Shown in pieces: positions 26,821 to 36,175 of a stretch of 64,000 bases of DNA. The translations under genes and the position numbers were made by a program. Within the stretch, counting starts at the first letter, position 1. Every line of letters begins with the position of its first letter. The DNA is from UBA6770 sp965660875 (lineage in GTDB: Bacteria > Bacteroidota > Bacteroidia > Flavobacteriales_G > Salibacteraceae): contig CBFIBQ010000009.1 in assembly GCA_965660875.1 (NCBI GenBank), positions 1 to 64,000 of the forward strand. Direction: 5' to 3'. The notes below the pieces were generated by a model. It was not told the origin of the DNA. It ran no database searches and was given only the letters and a program-made list of their open reading frames with translations.

Positions 26821-29223
26821 GTGAGCGAAACAAACACACCACAGAATTGCGCCCATTGTGGAGACCCTTGTCTCGATGATTCCGTTTGGCTAGAGGAAAA
26901 ACCCTTCTGTTGTGTTGGCTGCAAAACCGTGTTTGAAATTCTTGATGCCAACAACCTTTGCGATTATTACGAAATAGACCAGCCCAATCTAAAAGTAGAA
27001 CAAACCAATTTTGGTGAAAAGTTCGCCTTTTTGGATAACGAAGAAATTGCGGACCAACTCTATAAATTCAAAGAAGGTAACCAGCGCATGTTGCGCTTTT
27101 TTGTTCCTAATATCCATTGTTCGAGCTGTATCTGGTTGCTCGAAAACTTGAATCGTTTGGTTGAAGGGGTGATTTCCACTCAAGTAAATTTTGTAAAAAA
27201 AGAGGTCACCATAAACTTTGATGCAGGGGTTTCTAGTTTGCGCGACATAGTCGAAATGATGGCTTCTGTGGGCTATCCTCCTTCTATAAATCTAGCTGGA
27301 AATAAATCGGACGCAGCCCAAAAAGCAAAACGCACTTTGCTCATTAAATTAGGAGTGGCAGGTTTCTGCTTTGGAAACATTATGCTGATGAGCTTTCCAG
27401 AGTACTTCAGCTATCAATTTAAAGATGAAGCAAACTATATTCGACTATTTGCATGGCTCAATCTCATTTTTTCGTTACCAGTAGTTTTTTATTCCGGGAC
27501 CGAGTACTTTGTAAGTGCCTATAAAGGATTAAAACACCGCATTGTGAATATTGATGTGCCAATTTCTATAGGAATATTGGTACTTTTTTTACGCAGTGCC
27601 TTTGAAATCATTACAGACACCGGAGCTGGATATATTGACAGCTTGTCGGGTTTAGTTTTTTTCTTACTTATCGGAAAATGGTTTCAGCATAAGACCTATA
27701 GCGCATTGAGTTTTGAGCGCGATTACAAAAGTTATTTTCCGCTTGCAGTTACGCGAATAAAAAACGAAAAGGAAGAAAGTATTTTGGTAAACCAACTCCA
27801 AAAAGGTGATGAAATTCTATTGCGAAACCAGGAATTGGTTCCTGCAGATAGTGTGTTGGTTTCGGAACAAGCCAAAATTGACTATTCTTTTGTTACGGGT
27901 GAATCGGAACCCATTTCGAAGCAAAAAGGAGCAGCGGTTTTTGCTGGCGGGAGATACTTAGGTTCAAATGCTTCTTTTATCATACAAGAAAAAGTATCTC
28001 AGAGTTACCTGACCGATTTGTGGAATCAATCCGCTTTTCAATCGGGCGAAGGGCCTGCGCTATCTACATTGGTAGATAAAATCAGTCAATATTTTACGGG
28101 AATAATATTGGCCATCTCAATTATTACTGCAACGTTCTGGTACTTTACAGCTCCTGAATTGGCCATAGAAACCTTTACGGCGGTGCTGATCATTGCTTGC
28201 CCATGTGCTTTGGCATTGGCACTTCCATTTGCATTGGGAAATGCCATTCGGAGATTAGGAAAAAATGGGTTTTTCTTAAAAAGCAGCGAAACCATTGAGC
28301 AATTGGCTAAAGTCGATACAGTGGTTTTTGATAAAACCGGAACGCTAACGGAAAACAACAAACAGCGTGTTCAATTTTTTGCAGAACAAGCCTTAACTGA
28401 TACTCAGAAAGAGGGAATCGTGGCTTTAAGTAAAAACTCTACCCATCCGCTCAGTAAGGCGATTTACAGTTACTTAAAACCGCAATTGCATACTAAAATC
28501 AAAGAAACATTGGATTATAAGGAAGTTGTTGGTCAAGGGATTTCTGGGTTGGTTTCTGGAGTGGTCATTAAAATGGGGTCTGCCAAATGGTTAGATGTAA
28601 AACACGATTCACAAATACCGACTGTTCATGTATCATTTGGCAATGAATATCTCGGCTATTTTACTGTACAGAAATCCAAAAGAACGGGAACAGAAACGCT
28701 ACTGAACACTTTAAAAGACAGAGGGTTAGACATTCATTTAGTGTCCGGCGACAACAGCGCAGAAGCTGGAAGTTGGACAAAAACATTTGGCGACGACAGG
28801 AAGGTGTTGTTCAATCAAAGTCCACAAGACAAACTAGAATACCTGAGCAAACTTAACGCTGCAGGTAAAACTACCCTTATGATTGGCGACGGACTTAATG
28901 ATGCAGGTGCCTTAAAAGAAGCCACCGTCGGTGTTTCTATTTCGGAAGATGTGTATGCATTCTCGCCTGCATGCGACGCTATTTTGGATGCGAATGAGTT
29001 TAAAAATCTCTTCGCATTTATTCAATTCTCTAAAAATAGTATAAAGGTGGTAAAACGCAGTTTTGTAGTTTCTTTTCTCTACAATATTGTGGGCTTAAGC
29101 TTTGCGGTTCAAGGCCTATTAACACCAATAGTAGCTGCCATTCTTATGCCTTTAAGCAGCATTACCATTGTACTTTTTGTTACGATTGGTGTTAACGGAA
29201 TTCGCTTGAAGGCGTCTAATTAA
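26821..29223 (+). CDS. Heavy-metal P-type ATPase, CcoI/FixI (CopA2)-like
   Basis: An 800-residue P1B copper-transporting ATPase. The N terminus has a Cys-rich binding motif (NCAHCGDPC and FCCVGC), then an HMA domain with HCSSCIWLLE. The membrane metal-binding motif is IACPCALALALPFALGN, the phosphorylated aspartate is Asp504 in DKTGTLTE, and the hinge is GDGLNDAGAL. The N-terminal Cys-rich extension is typical of CcoI, which delivers copper to cbb3 oxidase. No cco oxidase gene is adjacent, so this is an assignment by architecture. The start is GTG 26821. The 3' end overlaps the convergent subtilase gene by 8 nt. Confidence 0.92.
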   Translation: MSETNTPQNCAHCGDPCLDDSVWLEEKPFCCVGCKTVFEILDANNLCDYYEIDQPNLKVEQTNFGEKFAFLDNEEIADQLYKFKEGNQRMLRFFVPNIHCSSCIWLLENLNRLVEGVISTQVNFVKKEVTINFDAGVSSLRDIVEMMASVGYPPSINLAGNKSDAAQKAKRTLLIKLGVAGFCFGNIMLMSFPEYFSYQFKDEANYIRLFAWLNLIFSLPVVFYSGTEYFVSAYKGLKHRIVNIDVPISIGILVLFLRSAFEIITDTGAGYIDSLSGLVFFLLIGKWFQHKTYSALSFERDYKSYFPLAVTRIKNEKEESILVNQLQKGDEILLRNQELVPADSVLVSEQAKIDYSFVTGESEPISKQKGAAVFAGGRYLGSNASFIIQEKVSQSYLTDLWNQSAFQSGEGPALSTLVDKISQYFTGIILAISIITATFWYFTAPELAIETFTAVLIIACPCALALALPFALGNAIRRLGKNGFFLKSSETIEQLAKVDTVVFDKTGTLTENNKQRVQFFAEQALTDTQKEGIVALSKNSTHPLSKAIYSYLKPQLHTKIKETLDYKEVVGQGISGLVSGVVIKMGSAKWLDVKHDSQIPTVHVSFGNEYLGYFTVQKSKRTGTETLLNTLKDRGLDIHLVSGDNSAEAGSWTKTFGDDRKVLFNQSPQDKLEYLSKLNAAGKTTLMIGDGLNDAGALKEATVGVSISEDVYAFSPACDAILDANEFKNLFAFIQFSKNSIKVVKRSFVVSFLYNIVGLSFAVQGLLTPIVAAILMPLSSITIVLFVTIGVNGIRLKASN

Positions 29224-31963
29224 TTACTTGCCAGCGCAGTACTTGCGCTCCAACTTTTATGAGGTAAAAACCAGCTTTCGGTTGCTTCAGTTCAAGCAAT
29301 ATGTGTCCATCTCCTTCAGATAAGGAATGTCCTACTTCATTACCCAAAACATCAGAAACCACGAGTTTTTCGATGTGCGAAGGTTCACTTATGTCAATTA
29401 ACACCGAACCCTTGCTAGGATTAGGATATATGCGAATAGGCGATTTCTTATTATCTTCTATAGACATTGGTAACTCGCCGTTTTGTTTGAAAAAAGCACT
29501 GTCTGCACTGCGTTTCAAGTCCATTAAATTTGGAGCGCCATGAATCGCAAAAGACACCTTTAAGGAATCACCAGTTTCAATTGTATGGGGCCCTGTACTT
29601 AGCATTTGAAGTACATCTGCACCTAATCCATTATCACCTGCCGCTTCTCTATAACGCGACAAAGCAGTAAATTTTTCTTCTTTGCTAAAAACGTCATTAT
29701 CCGTAAGGTCAATCCCTCCTTCTCCACCAATTACATGGTCAATGGAATAGCATTTCCACTGGTCATAGGCGGAAAGTAATTGTACACCTAATACAGGAGC
29801 TGATTTTTCTTCAGAATAGGTATATGCTACATACCGCTGGCCGTCATAATTGGCCTTGTTTTTTTCGGCATCACTTATATCCCAGTCTGCAAAAAGACCG
29901 ACATACAGATTCTCTAGCCGTTTGTTTTCTTTAGCTTTAACTACGTAATCAATGATCACATAATTTTCGTGTCCGCTGCTGTTCCACGCTCTGGTTGATT
30001 GTTCCACTAACACCCCGATTAGATTTTTAGAAGCATGGTCATCAAACTGGGCATAAAAACCTCCATCCGAACTTGGAGGTATTATTTCTTGTAATCCTTG
30101 TACCGTTCTAAAGTCCGTTTGTTCTACATCACGCACTCCGCGAATCCGATCCACTACATTGGCACTACCTTCTACTCCTTGCCCTATAACTAATCCACCT
30201 TCATAAAGTGCATTTACACCATCGTCATAAATTACCCCTATTCCCTTTTTTTGAGGGTACTCGTAGTATCCAAATGTGCCTCTGCTGCCAATCGTAGTAT
30301 GGAGTTTGTTTACTGTTATGTTTCTGTAGGTTGGATTGGCAATCATAGAAAATCCATAACTCGCCGTATCGTTTCCACCTTGAACAACAAGTTCAAATTC
30401 CAACTCTTCATTTAACGGAATAGAGCTGTCTAATTTAATCTGAAAAGGATTTCCCGAATTATCCGTTTTTGCATCCTTTGCTATGGCAGAAATGTTCCAT
30501 ACCGAATCCAATACAACGGCATAATTGGACAGATCTTTGAGCACAACGCGCAAACTATTTGCCGGCGCTAATTTGTTGGAAAACCAGGCATTAATTTGAA
30601 CAGTATCTGTTTGTTCTATGGCCCCACCATCTGCATCTGCATAATAAATACTATCGAGCTCCATCCAAGAGTCATTGAAAGTCAGCGCTCCGTAAACATC
30701 TAAACGACCTACTCCCAATTTATTTTTATAAAACTCATTTTTACCGTTGGCATACAGAGGCGCAGAACTTGCCTTGAGTAAATTCCCAATATCGATTGGG
30801 GACATAGCTGTTTTATGGCTACTTACTAAAGCAGCTGCTCCAGAGACCAATGCGGTGCTAATCGATGTACCCGAATTACGAACGATTCCGGTTTGCGCCT
30901 TTGTCGTTAATACGTTCAAGCCTGGTGCCGATAAATCGGTATAAAAACCAATATTGGAATTGGATACTCTATTGTCGTTAAGGTCTGTATTGGTAACAGC
31001 AAGCACCTCATCATACATTGCGGGATAGTTGACATCGTCTCTACCTTGATTTCCCGTAGCTGCAACAACTAGTGCTCCGCGCTGGGTGGCGTACTTCACC
31101 ATATCTGCTCCAAATTGCGAATACGATTTTATATTCCACGAACAGTTAATCACCTTACAACCTTTATCGGCTGCGTATTTAATACCCTCGTATCCATAAA
31201 CAACTTGAGAACCATTCGTCACTTTTACCGCAAGCATTTTACAATTGAATGCAATTCCAGAAATACCCGCATTGTTATCCGTATTTGGGGCGATTAGACC
31301 AGCCATTTGAACCCCATGATCCTCACCATTAGTGAATTGAATGTTTCCTGTTTGTGTCCTAAAGTCCCAACCCCAAAAATTATCTATATACCCATCGCCA
31401 TCATCATCTCTACCGTTTATGGGATCTGCTGTGTTTTCGTAAAACTTACCCTTTAAATCCGCATGGCCTGTGTCAACTCCTGCATCCACCACGCCAATCA
31501 ACACGTTGGCATTTCCTTTTGTAATGTCCCATGCTTTTTCTGCGTTGATCAATTTTAGCGCATTTTGGTTAGCAAATCCCGGATCATTTGGTTTATAAGC
31601 CAGCTGCCCAATATATCTAGGTTCTGCATATTCAAAAAGCTGGGTATGCATAAGTTGGTTAATTACTTTCTTAAGCGCTTTATTACTAGAGGTAGAAAAT
31701 TGGACGTAGCGTGACAGTTGCTCATTATTTGCAGAACGTAAGCCGTTTTGATCAATGGGAAATAATTGTTTTTGATCGACCACCCCAATATCTCTTGCTT
31801 GTTGTTTCGTAAGCTCATAAACAAAGGCATCTGACTTGTACTTGGCTATTATAGTTTTAGGCACATAATCGGCTTGTGGAAAAACTGCGCTTCCACAAAA
31901 AACAAAAAGTAGGATAAAGAAAGCTCTAATTCTTAACAACCCGCAAGTAATTCGATTGCTCAT
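29216..31963 (-). CDS. T9SS-secreted subtilisin-like serine peptidase (S8)
   Basis: A 915-residue protein from ATG 31963, which gives a proper signal peptide (ends near AVFPQ); an in-frame start at 32029 lies inside the upstream gene. The catalytic domain has Asp160 (VVDAGVDTGH), His216 (DHGVQMAG) and Ser367 in SGTSISTALVSG. The usual Met-Ala-x-Pro after the serine is replaced, a mild deviation. A ~430-residue beta-rich region of unknown role follows. The sorting domain starts IRIYPNPSKGSVLIDI (~830) and ends in a short Arg-Trp-Gln-Val tail. It overlaps the upstream S8 gene by 38 nt. It is probably a surface or secreted endopeptidase; the substrate is unknown. Confidence 0.88.
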   Translation of the reverse strand: MSNRITCGLLRIRAFFILLFVFCGSAVFPQADYVPKTIIAKYKSDAFVYELTKQQARDIGVVDQKQLFPIDQNGLRSANNEQLSRYVQFSTSSNKALKKVINQLMHTQLFEYAEPRYIGQLAYKPNDPGFANQNALKLINAEKAWDITKGNANVLIGVVDAGVDTGHADLKGKFYENTADPINGRDDDGDGYIDNFWGWDFRTQTGNIQFTNGEDHGVQMAGLIAPNTDNNAGISGIAFNCKMLAVKVTNGSQVVYGYEGIKYAADKGCKVINCSWNIKSYSQFGADMVKYATQRGALVVAATGNQGRDDVNYPAMYDEVLAVTNTDLNDNRVSNSNIGFYTDLSAPGLNVLTTKAQTGIVRNSGTSISTALVSGAAALVSSHKTAMSPIDIGNLLKASSAPLYANGKNEFYKNKLGVGRLDVYGALTFNDSWMELDSIYYADADGGAIEQTDTVQINAWFSNKLAPANSLRVVLKDLSNYAVVLDSVWNISAIAKDAKTDNSGNPFQIKLDSSIPLNEELEFELVVQGGNDTASYGFSMIANPTYRNITVNKLHTTIGSRGTFGYYEYPQKKGIGVIYDDGVNALYEGGLVIGQGVEGSANVVDRIRGVRDVEQTDFRTVQGLQEIIPPSSDGGFYAQFDDHASKNLIGVLVEQSTRAWNSSGHENYVIIDYVVKAKENKRLENLYVGLFADWDISDAEKNKANYDGQRYVAYTYSEEKSAPVLGVQLLSAYDQWKCYSIDHVIGGEGGIDLTDNDVFSKEEKFTALSRYREAAGDNGLGADVLQMLSTGPHTIETGDSLKVSFAIHGAPNLMDLKRSADSAFFKQNGELPMSIEDNKKSPIRIYPNPSKGSVLIDISEPSHIEKLVVSDVLGNEVGHSLSEGDGHILLELKQPKAGFYLIKVGAQVLRWQVIN

Positions 31964-34520
31964 TAGAGGAAACCTCAAGTAAGTAAGTTCCTCTTGCCAG
32001 ATGGTTTGTGTTAATTTCTGCACTTCCATTTAAATTATCTACAGAGTATACATTTTTAAGCGGAACAGGTTTGCCGTTAGCATCCATAAACCTCAAATTT
32101 AATACCTTAAAATTTTCAGGGTTCCAATTTATGTGCAGGTTTTCCGAAAAGGGCATTGGATAGACCTTGAACTCAACTTCAGGTAGCTCACCGAGACCAA
32201 CTGTACAGTTGTAACCAATTACCGAAATCGTATCTCTACGTTTGCAGCCATTTGAGTCCGTTCCAACAAGAATGTACATTCCAGCTTGTCCTATGTTCAT
32301 GCTATCTGCAGCCAGTCCATTGTTCCATTCATAGTTTTTGGCACCCGAGGCATACAATGTCATTTCAGTATCAAAACACAAACTATCCGAAGCGGAAATG
32401 ATACGCACATTTGGTAAACTTACCCGTTTTGTTACGATGGTATCTGAATGCTCCTTGCAGCCAGAGGCATTTTCGTACTGCACAAATAAGGTATCTGAGT
32501 CCTTAACAAAACGTGTGGACTGTTGAACACCATCATTCCAGAGAAAGCTAGGCTCATTTGTGTGAAAACTCACCTCAATGGAATCACCCAAACAAATCAC
32601 ATGACTACCTGAAGCACTTAGTGTATCGTATCTATTTGAACTCGATAAGGCAGCAAATGCGTCTACTTTACCTGCACCAAAAACGTTATTTGGTACCGTT
32701 CCTGTATGCACATCAGTGAAGGCATTATCCAGTAAGGCCCTCCGGACTTCTTTAGCATCAGCTTTTGGACATTTTTCAAAATACAGTGCAGCTATGCCAG
32801 CAACTGTTGGTGATGCCATAGAAGTACCTCCATTTGAAAAATGATAGCCTCCTTTTGCTAATCTATAACCAACCGCTGGAATAGATTTTAAAGCATTAAG
32901 ATCTTGAAAGCGGCCTGCAGCGAGAGAGAAGTTTCCGGGAGCACCAATATCCGGTTTGGTATAACTTGTCCGTGTAGGCCCAATACTGCTTGTAGGCCCT
33001 TTTCCACCAATCGGAAAATCAACCGTGATGCGCATACTGTCGTATTGATTTAGATAAGAATATCGGTTATTATAATTGGCAACGCTCACAACGTTTGGTG
33101 AACAATTCCAACTACTTACAATGCTTTGCAAGGAATCTGGATAGGTGTATTTAGTAATCAACGGGTAAAGAGTAACACTCGGTAAATTATCTGTAACAAT
33201 ATCCGAACTTCCTAACGCTGCCGCTGACCAAATGTCGTGCATTCCGGTTCCAACAGTTACTAGTCCGTATAATTGTTTGGGTTTAGGGTTGGTTAGAAAA
33301 AACTGAAAAAACACTCTACTCTCTTGAATTTCTGCATAAGTATACAATGTGGAGTTACCGCCAAAAGGAATTACAAAACTTGTATCAATCAAGTCCAAAG
33401 ACGATTCAAATAAGAGGACCGAATCCTTCCAAGTAGTTTCTTGTGTATAGCCAAAACCCAATTCTAAGTTTTTGAAATCAGCGGTATCTGACCAACCCTC
33501 GAAATACACTGAATTCCCAAAGTTTGAGTTGACATTTGGTTTAAAATAGGTAAATGAGGTATCAGAATTTACTTGCGTTCTTAAATGGTAGGGACTCAAA
33601 TTACCCGAGTTTCCCGCAGCGCAAACCACAAATCGCCCTTCCTTAGCCGTAATTAGAGAGTCAATTAATTGACTAGCGAGGTCCTTTCCATCGTGCGAAC
33701 CAAGATAAGTACCAACACTTAGGTTTATTACACATGGCAGGCCTAGTTTATCTGCCTCCGAAAAAATCCACTCTACCCCTTCGGCAACAGACATTGTCCA
33801 ATTACGTCTGCTGAAACTTGTAGCTACAAACAGTATATTACTCTCAGGCGCATGGCCAGAATAATCAGCAATAGATAATGGAACAGAAAAACCATTTCCT
33901 GCACCGATACTACTTACCTGAGTTCCGTGCCCATCTGGATCTAAATGTGGACACAAGCCACCATTAATCATTGCAGAGTCGTATACTACTCCATACTCAA
34001 ATTTAGGGGGTGTCAGTACACTATCATCTGGAGCAGTTTGATCCCATATTTTTAAAATACGCGTAGAACCGTCTCTATTTTGAAAGTCTGGATGAGTAAA
34101 ATCAATGCCTGTATCGATGAACCCCATCAAGACTCCATTACCCGTGTACGCTGGATGACGCGGTATTTCTCCTCGATGCACTCTGATAGTACGTGTATTC
34201 ACTTTACTCGTATCTTCTAAAGCTACCCCACGTCCTCCTTCGATACGAATACTGGAACACCAAGGCTTGAAAGACAGTTCCTTTAATTTGTTGGCAGATA
34301 ACTCTATTTTACTCCACCCCCTAAAACTTGAAAAGTATTTACCCTCATTTTCAGATAGAAAAAAGGACAACTGCTCTTCCTGCGCTTTTACAAAACAACG
34401 AATACGCTCTTCGCTATAAAGTCCAAGCTTTAGATTCGCATTACCAAACTCTTGCGCAAATAGCAATTTGCCGAATGCAAAAAGAATCAGAAATACCGTC
34501 GTTTTGAATAACTGCTTCAT
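31926..34520 (-). CDS. T9SS-secreted subtilisin-like serine peptidase (S8), second
   Basis: An 864-residue protein: signal peptide to KLLFAQ (~23), a short pro-region, then an S8 catalytic domain with Asp136 (FIDTGIDFTHPDFQ), His198 (PDGHGTQVSS) and Ser567 in GGTSMASPTVAG. There is a long insertion between His and Ser (~300-480) of the PA-domain kind or similar. After ~620 come two Cys-containing beta modules that resemble PKD/Ig-like HYR domains (CLGDSIEVSF, ASDSLCFDTEMTL). The sorting domain starts FKVYPMPFSENLHINW and ends YLRVVKN. It is the first of two overlapping S8 genes. The upstream nuclease-like gene's stop overlaps its ATG by 1 nt. Confidence 0.88.
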   Translation of the reverse strand: MKQLFKTTVFLILFAFGKLLFAQEFGNANLKLGLYSEERIRCFVKAQEEQLSFFLSENEGKYFSSFRGWSKIELSANKLKELSFKPWCSSIRIEGGRGVALEDTSKVNTRTIRVHRGEIPRHPAYTGNGVLMGFIDTGIDFTHPDFQNRDGSTRILKIWDQTAPDDSVLTPPKFEYGVVYDSAMINGGLCPHLDPDGHGTQVSSIGAGNGFSVPLSIADYSGHAPESNILFVATSFSRRNWTMSVAEGVEWIFSEADKLGLPCVINLSVGTYLGSHDGKDLASQLIDSLITAKEGRFVVCAAGNSGNLSPYHLRTQVNSDTSFTYFKPNVNSNFGNSVYFEGWSDTADFKNLELGFGYTQETTWKDSVLLFESSLDLIDTSFVIPFGGNSTLYTYAEIQESRVFFQFFLTNPKPKQLYGLVTVGTGMHDIWSAAALGSSDIVTDNLPSVTLYPLITKYTYPDSLQSIVSSWNCSPNVVSVANYNNRYSYLNQYDSMRITVDFPIGGKGPTSSIGPTRTSYTKPDIGAPGNFSLAAGRFQDLNALKSIPAVGYRLAKGGYHFSNGGTSMASPTVAGIAALYFEKCPKADAKEVRRALLDNAFTDVHTGTVPNNVFGAGKVDAFAALSSSNRYDTLSASGSHVICLGDSIEVSFHTNEPSFLWNDGVQQSTRFVKDSDTLFVQYENASGCKEHSDTIVTKRVSLPNVRIISASDSLCFDTEMTLYASGAKNYEWNNGLAADSMNIGQAGMYILVGTDSNGCKRRDTISVIGYNCTVGLGELPEVEFKVYPMPFSENLHINWNPENFKVLNLRFMDANGKPVPLKNVYSVDNLNGSAEINTNHLARGTYLLEVSSNEQSNYLRVVKN

Positions 34521-34978
34521 TAAATATCTTTTATCGTTTGATAATGAGGCAAGTTAGCTAAAAAAATGTAGTCCTTTTTTAAAAAATCTATTTTACAATA
34601 AAAATGCTCCATTCCATTCGTAACGGCCAAAAACGGCACTTTCAGTGACATATTATACCGTGCAATTTGATCAAATGTTTTTTGAGTTATGGGTACATTG
34701 GGGCGTTTACACTCCACTAATAATACTTTTCTTCCCGAATTGTTGTAGCATAACACATCACTCCTCATTGGCATGTTATTGTATTTTAATCCAGACTCAA
34801 ATTGCATCAATGAAATGGGGTAATTATAAACTGCATTTAAGTGCTTCATGAAATTTTGACGCACCCATTCCTCAGGAGTCAAAACAATGTATTTCTTTCG
34901 AACTTCATCCCAAACGGTGTACTGTCCTTTTTCTTTTACAATCTTAAAATTGTATTCGGGTAAATTCAATTTTTGCAC
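34520..34978 (-). CDS. HsdR N-terminal-like (PD-(D/E)xK) domain protein
   Basis: A 152-residue single-domain protein of the 'type I restriction enzyme R protein N-terminal' family (HSDR_N_2). The nuclease core is visible: an acidic residue in MRSDVLCYN followed by LLVECKRPN (E-x-K), the complete PD-(D/E)xK signature, plus TPEEWVRQNFMKHL at the N-terminal side. I start it at GTG 34978, because the homologous N terminus begins QKLNLPEYNFKI; an earlier start at 35017 adds a hydrophobic stretch of doubtful value. No hsdM or hsdS gene is present. It is divergent from holA, a pairing I recall as frequent in Bacteroidota. Confidence 0.82.
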   Translation of the reverse strand: MQKLNLPEYNFKIVKEKGQYTVWDEVRKKYIVLTPEEWVRQNFMKHLNAVYNYPISLMQFESGLKYNNMPMRSDVLCYNNSGRKVLLVECKRPNVPITQKTFDQIARYNMSLKVPFLAVTNGMEHFYCKIDFLKKDYIFLANLPHYQTIKDI

Positions 34979-35048
34979 AATACAAAGTAATAAATTCAGC
35001 GCAAAAAACAGCATCAAAAGTCTAATTTAGCATTCCGAAAAATGAATC

Positions 35049-36056
35049 ATGGCAACGATTGATTATCAACAAATATTAAAGTCAATAAAGCAGAAAAATG
35101 TTAAGCCATTTTATTTCTTGTCGGGCACTGAGCCCTATTTCATCGATTTAATTTCCGATTACATTGAAGAAAAGGTTTTGGACGAAAGCGAAAAAGCGTT
35201 TAACCAAACCGTAGTTTATGGCAGAGATGTAAAATGGGACGAACTGTTGGAGCACCTCAAGCGCTTTCCGATGATGGCTGAAAAACAAGTTGTTATTCTC
35301 AAGGAGGCACAAAGCGTCAATAAACTCGTTGATAAACTGAGCCTGTATTTAGACCAAATTGTAGACTCTACCATTTTTGTAGTATGTTACAAATACAAAG
35401 TAACAAGCTCTAAAAGTTTTATCAAAAAAGCGCAATCAAAAGGCATATACTTCGTAAGCAAACCGCTTTATGACAACCAGATACCGAGCTGGATACACAA
35501 TTCCCTTGCACGAAAAGGGTTCAAGATATCCGAAAAAGCAGCCTTACTACTTACCGAATATTTAGGAAGTAACTTAAGCGTGGTAGCTAATGAATTGCAC
35601 AAACTAACCATAACTTTAGAGAAGGGAACGGAAGTGAACACCCACCACATTGAGGAAAATGTAGGTATAAGTAAAGACTATAATATTTTTGAATTACAAG
35701 ATGCTCTGTCCAATCATGATGTGCTGAAAGTAAACCGCATTGTAAATTACTACTCAGAAAACCCAAAAACACACAACATAGTAGTAACACTTGGCGGACT
35801 GTATTCATTTTATGCCCGCTTGATGAGTTTCCATTATTTAGCACATAAATCTCAAGACGAAGTAATCCGGAAAATTGGCATGTCGCCTTACGCAGCTAAA
35901 ATGTTGATTCAAGCTGGTCATAAAATTGGACCAGGACGCTGCTATAAAGCGTTAAAGTTGATTCGCGAGTGCGACAGAAAAGCCAAAGGCATTAATAATC
36001 CGAGCACCCCTCCGGGATCTTTATTGAAGGAGTTGACCTTTAAACTCACGCACTAA
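35049..36056 (+). CDS. holA: DNA polymerase III subunit delta
   Basis: A 335-residue clamp-loader subunit that opens the beta clamp in the replisome. The N-terminal AAA+-like domain begins with KPFYFLSGTEPYFIDLISDY. A central lid has LSVVANELHKLTITL and the C-terminal collar domain ends near the stop. Length (typically 330-345) and order match Bacteroidota HolA. The start is ATG 35049. It is not linked to other replication genes in the window and is divergent from the PD-(D/E)xK protein gene across about 70 nt. Confidence 0.92.
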   Translation: MATIDYQQILKSIKQKNVKPFYFLSGTEPYFIDLISDYIEEKVLDESEKAFNQTVVYGRDVKWDELLEHLKRFPMMAEKQVVILKEAQSVNKLVDKLSLYLDQIVDSTIFVVCYKYKVTSSKSFIKKAQSKGIYFVSKPLYDNQIPSWIHNSLARKGFKISEKAALLLTEYLGSNLSVVANELHKLTITLEKGTEVNTHHIEENVGISKDYNIFELQDALSNHDVLKVNRIVNYYSENPKTHNIVVTLGGLYSFYARLMSFHYLAHKSQDEVIRKIGMSPYAAKMLIQAGHKIGPGRCYKALKLIRECDRKAKGINNPSTPPGSLLKELTFKLTH

Positions 36057-36143
36057 TTTTTCCGTTTACCTCTATTTTTATTCCGTTCAATTGCCCAAAA
36101 ACCAATTAACAAGAATATGTAGGCAACAACATTTTATTATCGA

Positions 36144-36151
36144 TACTTTTG
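36144..36151 (+). promoter_or_regulatory. Promoter -7 box for the TonB receptor gene
   Basis: TACTTTTG (TAnnTTTG) lies 24 nt before ATG 36176, so the transcript should begin just upstream of the coding region. No clear -33 element. Confidence 0.45.
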
Positions 36152-36175
36152 CCGCCCTTAGAAAACAAATAATCA

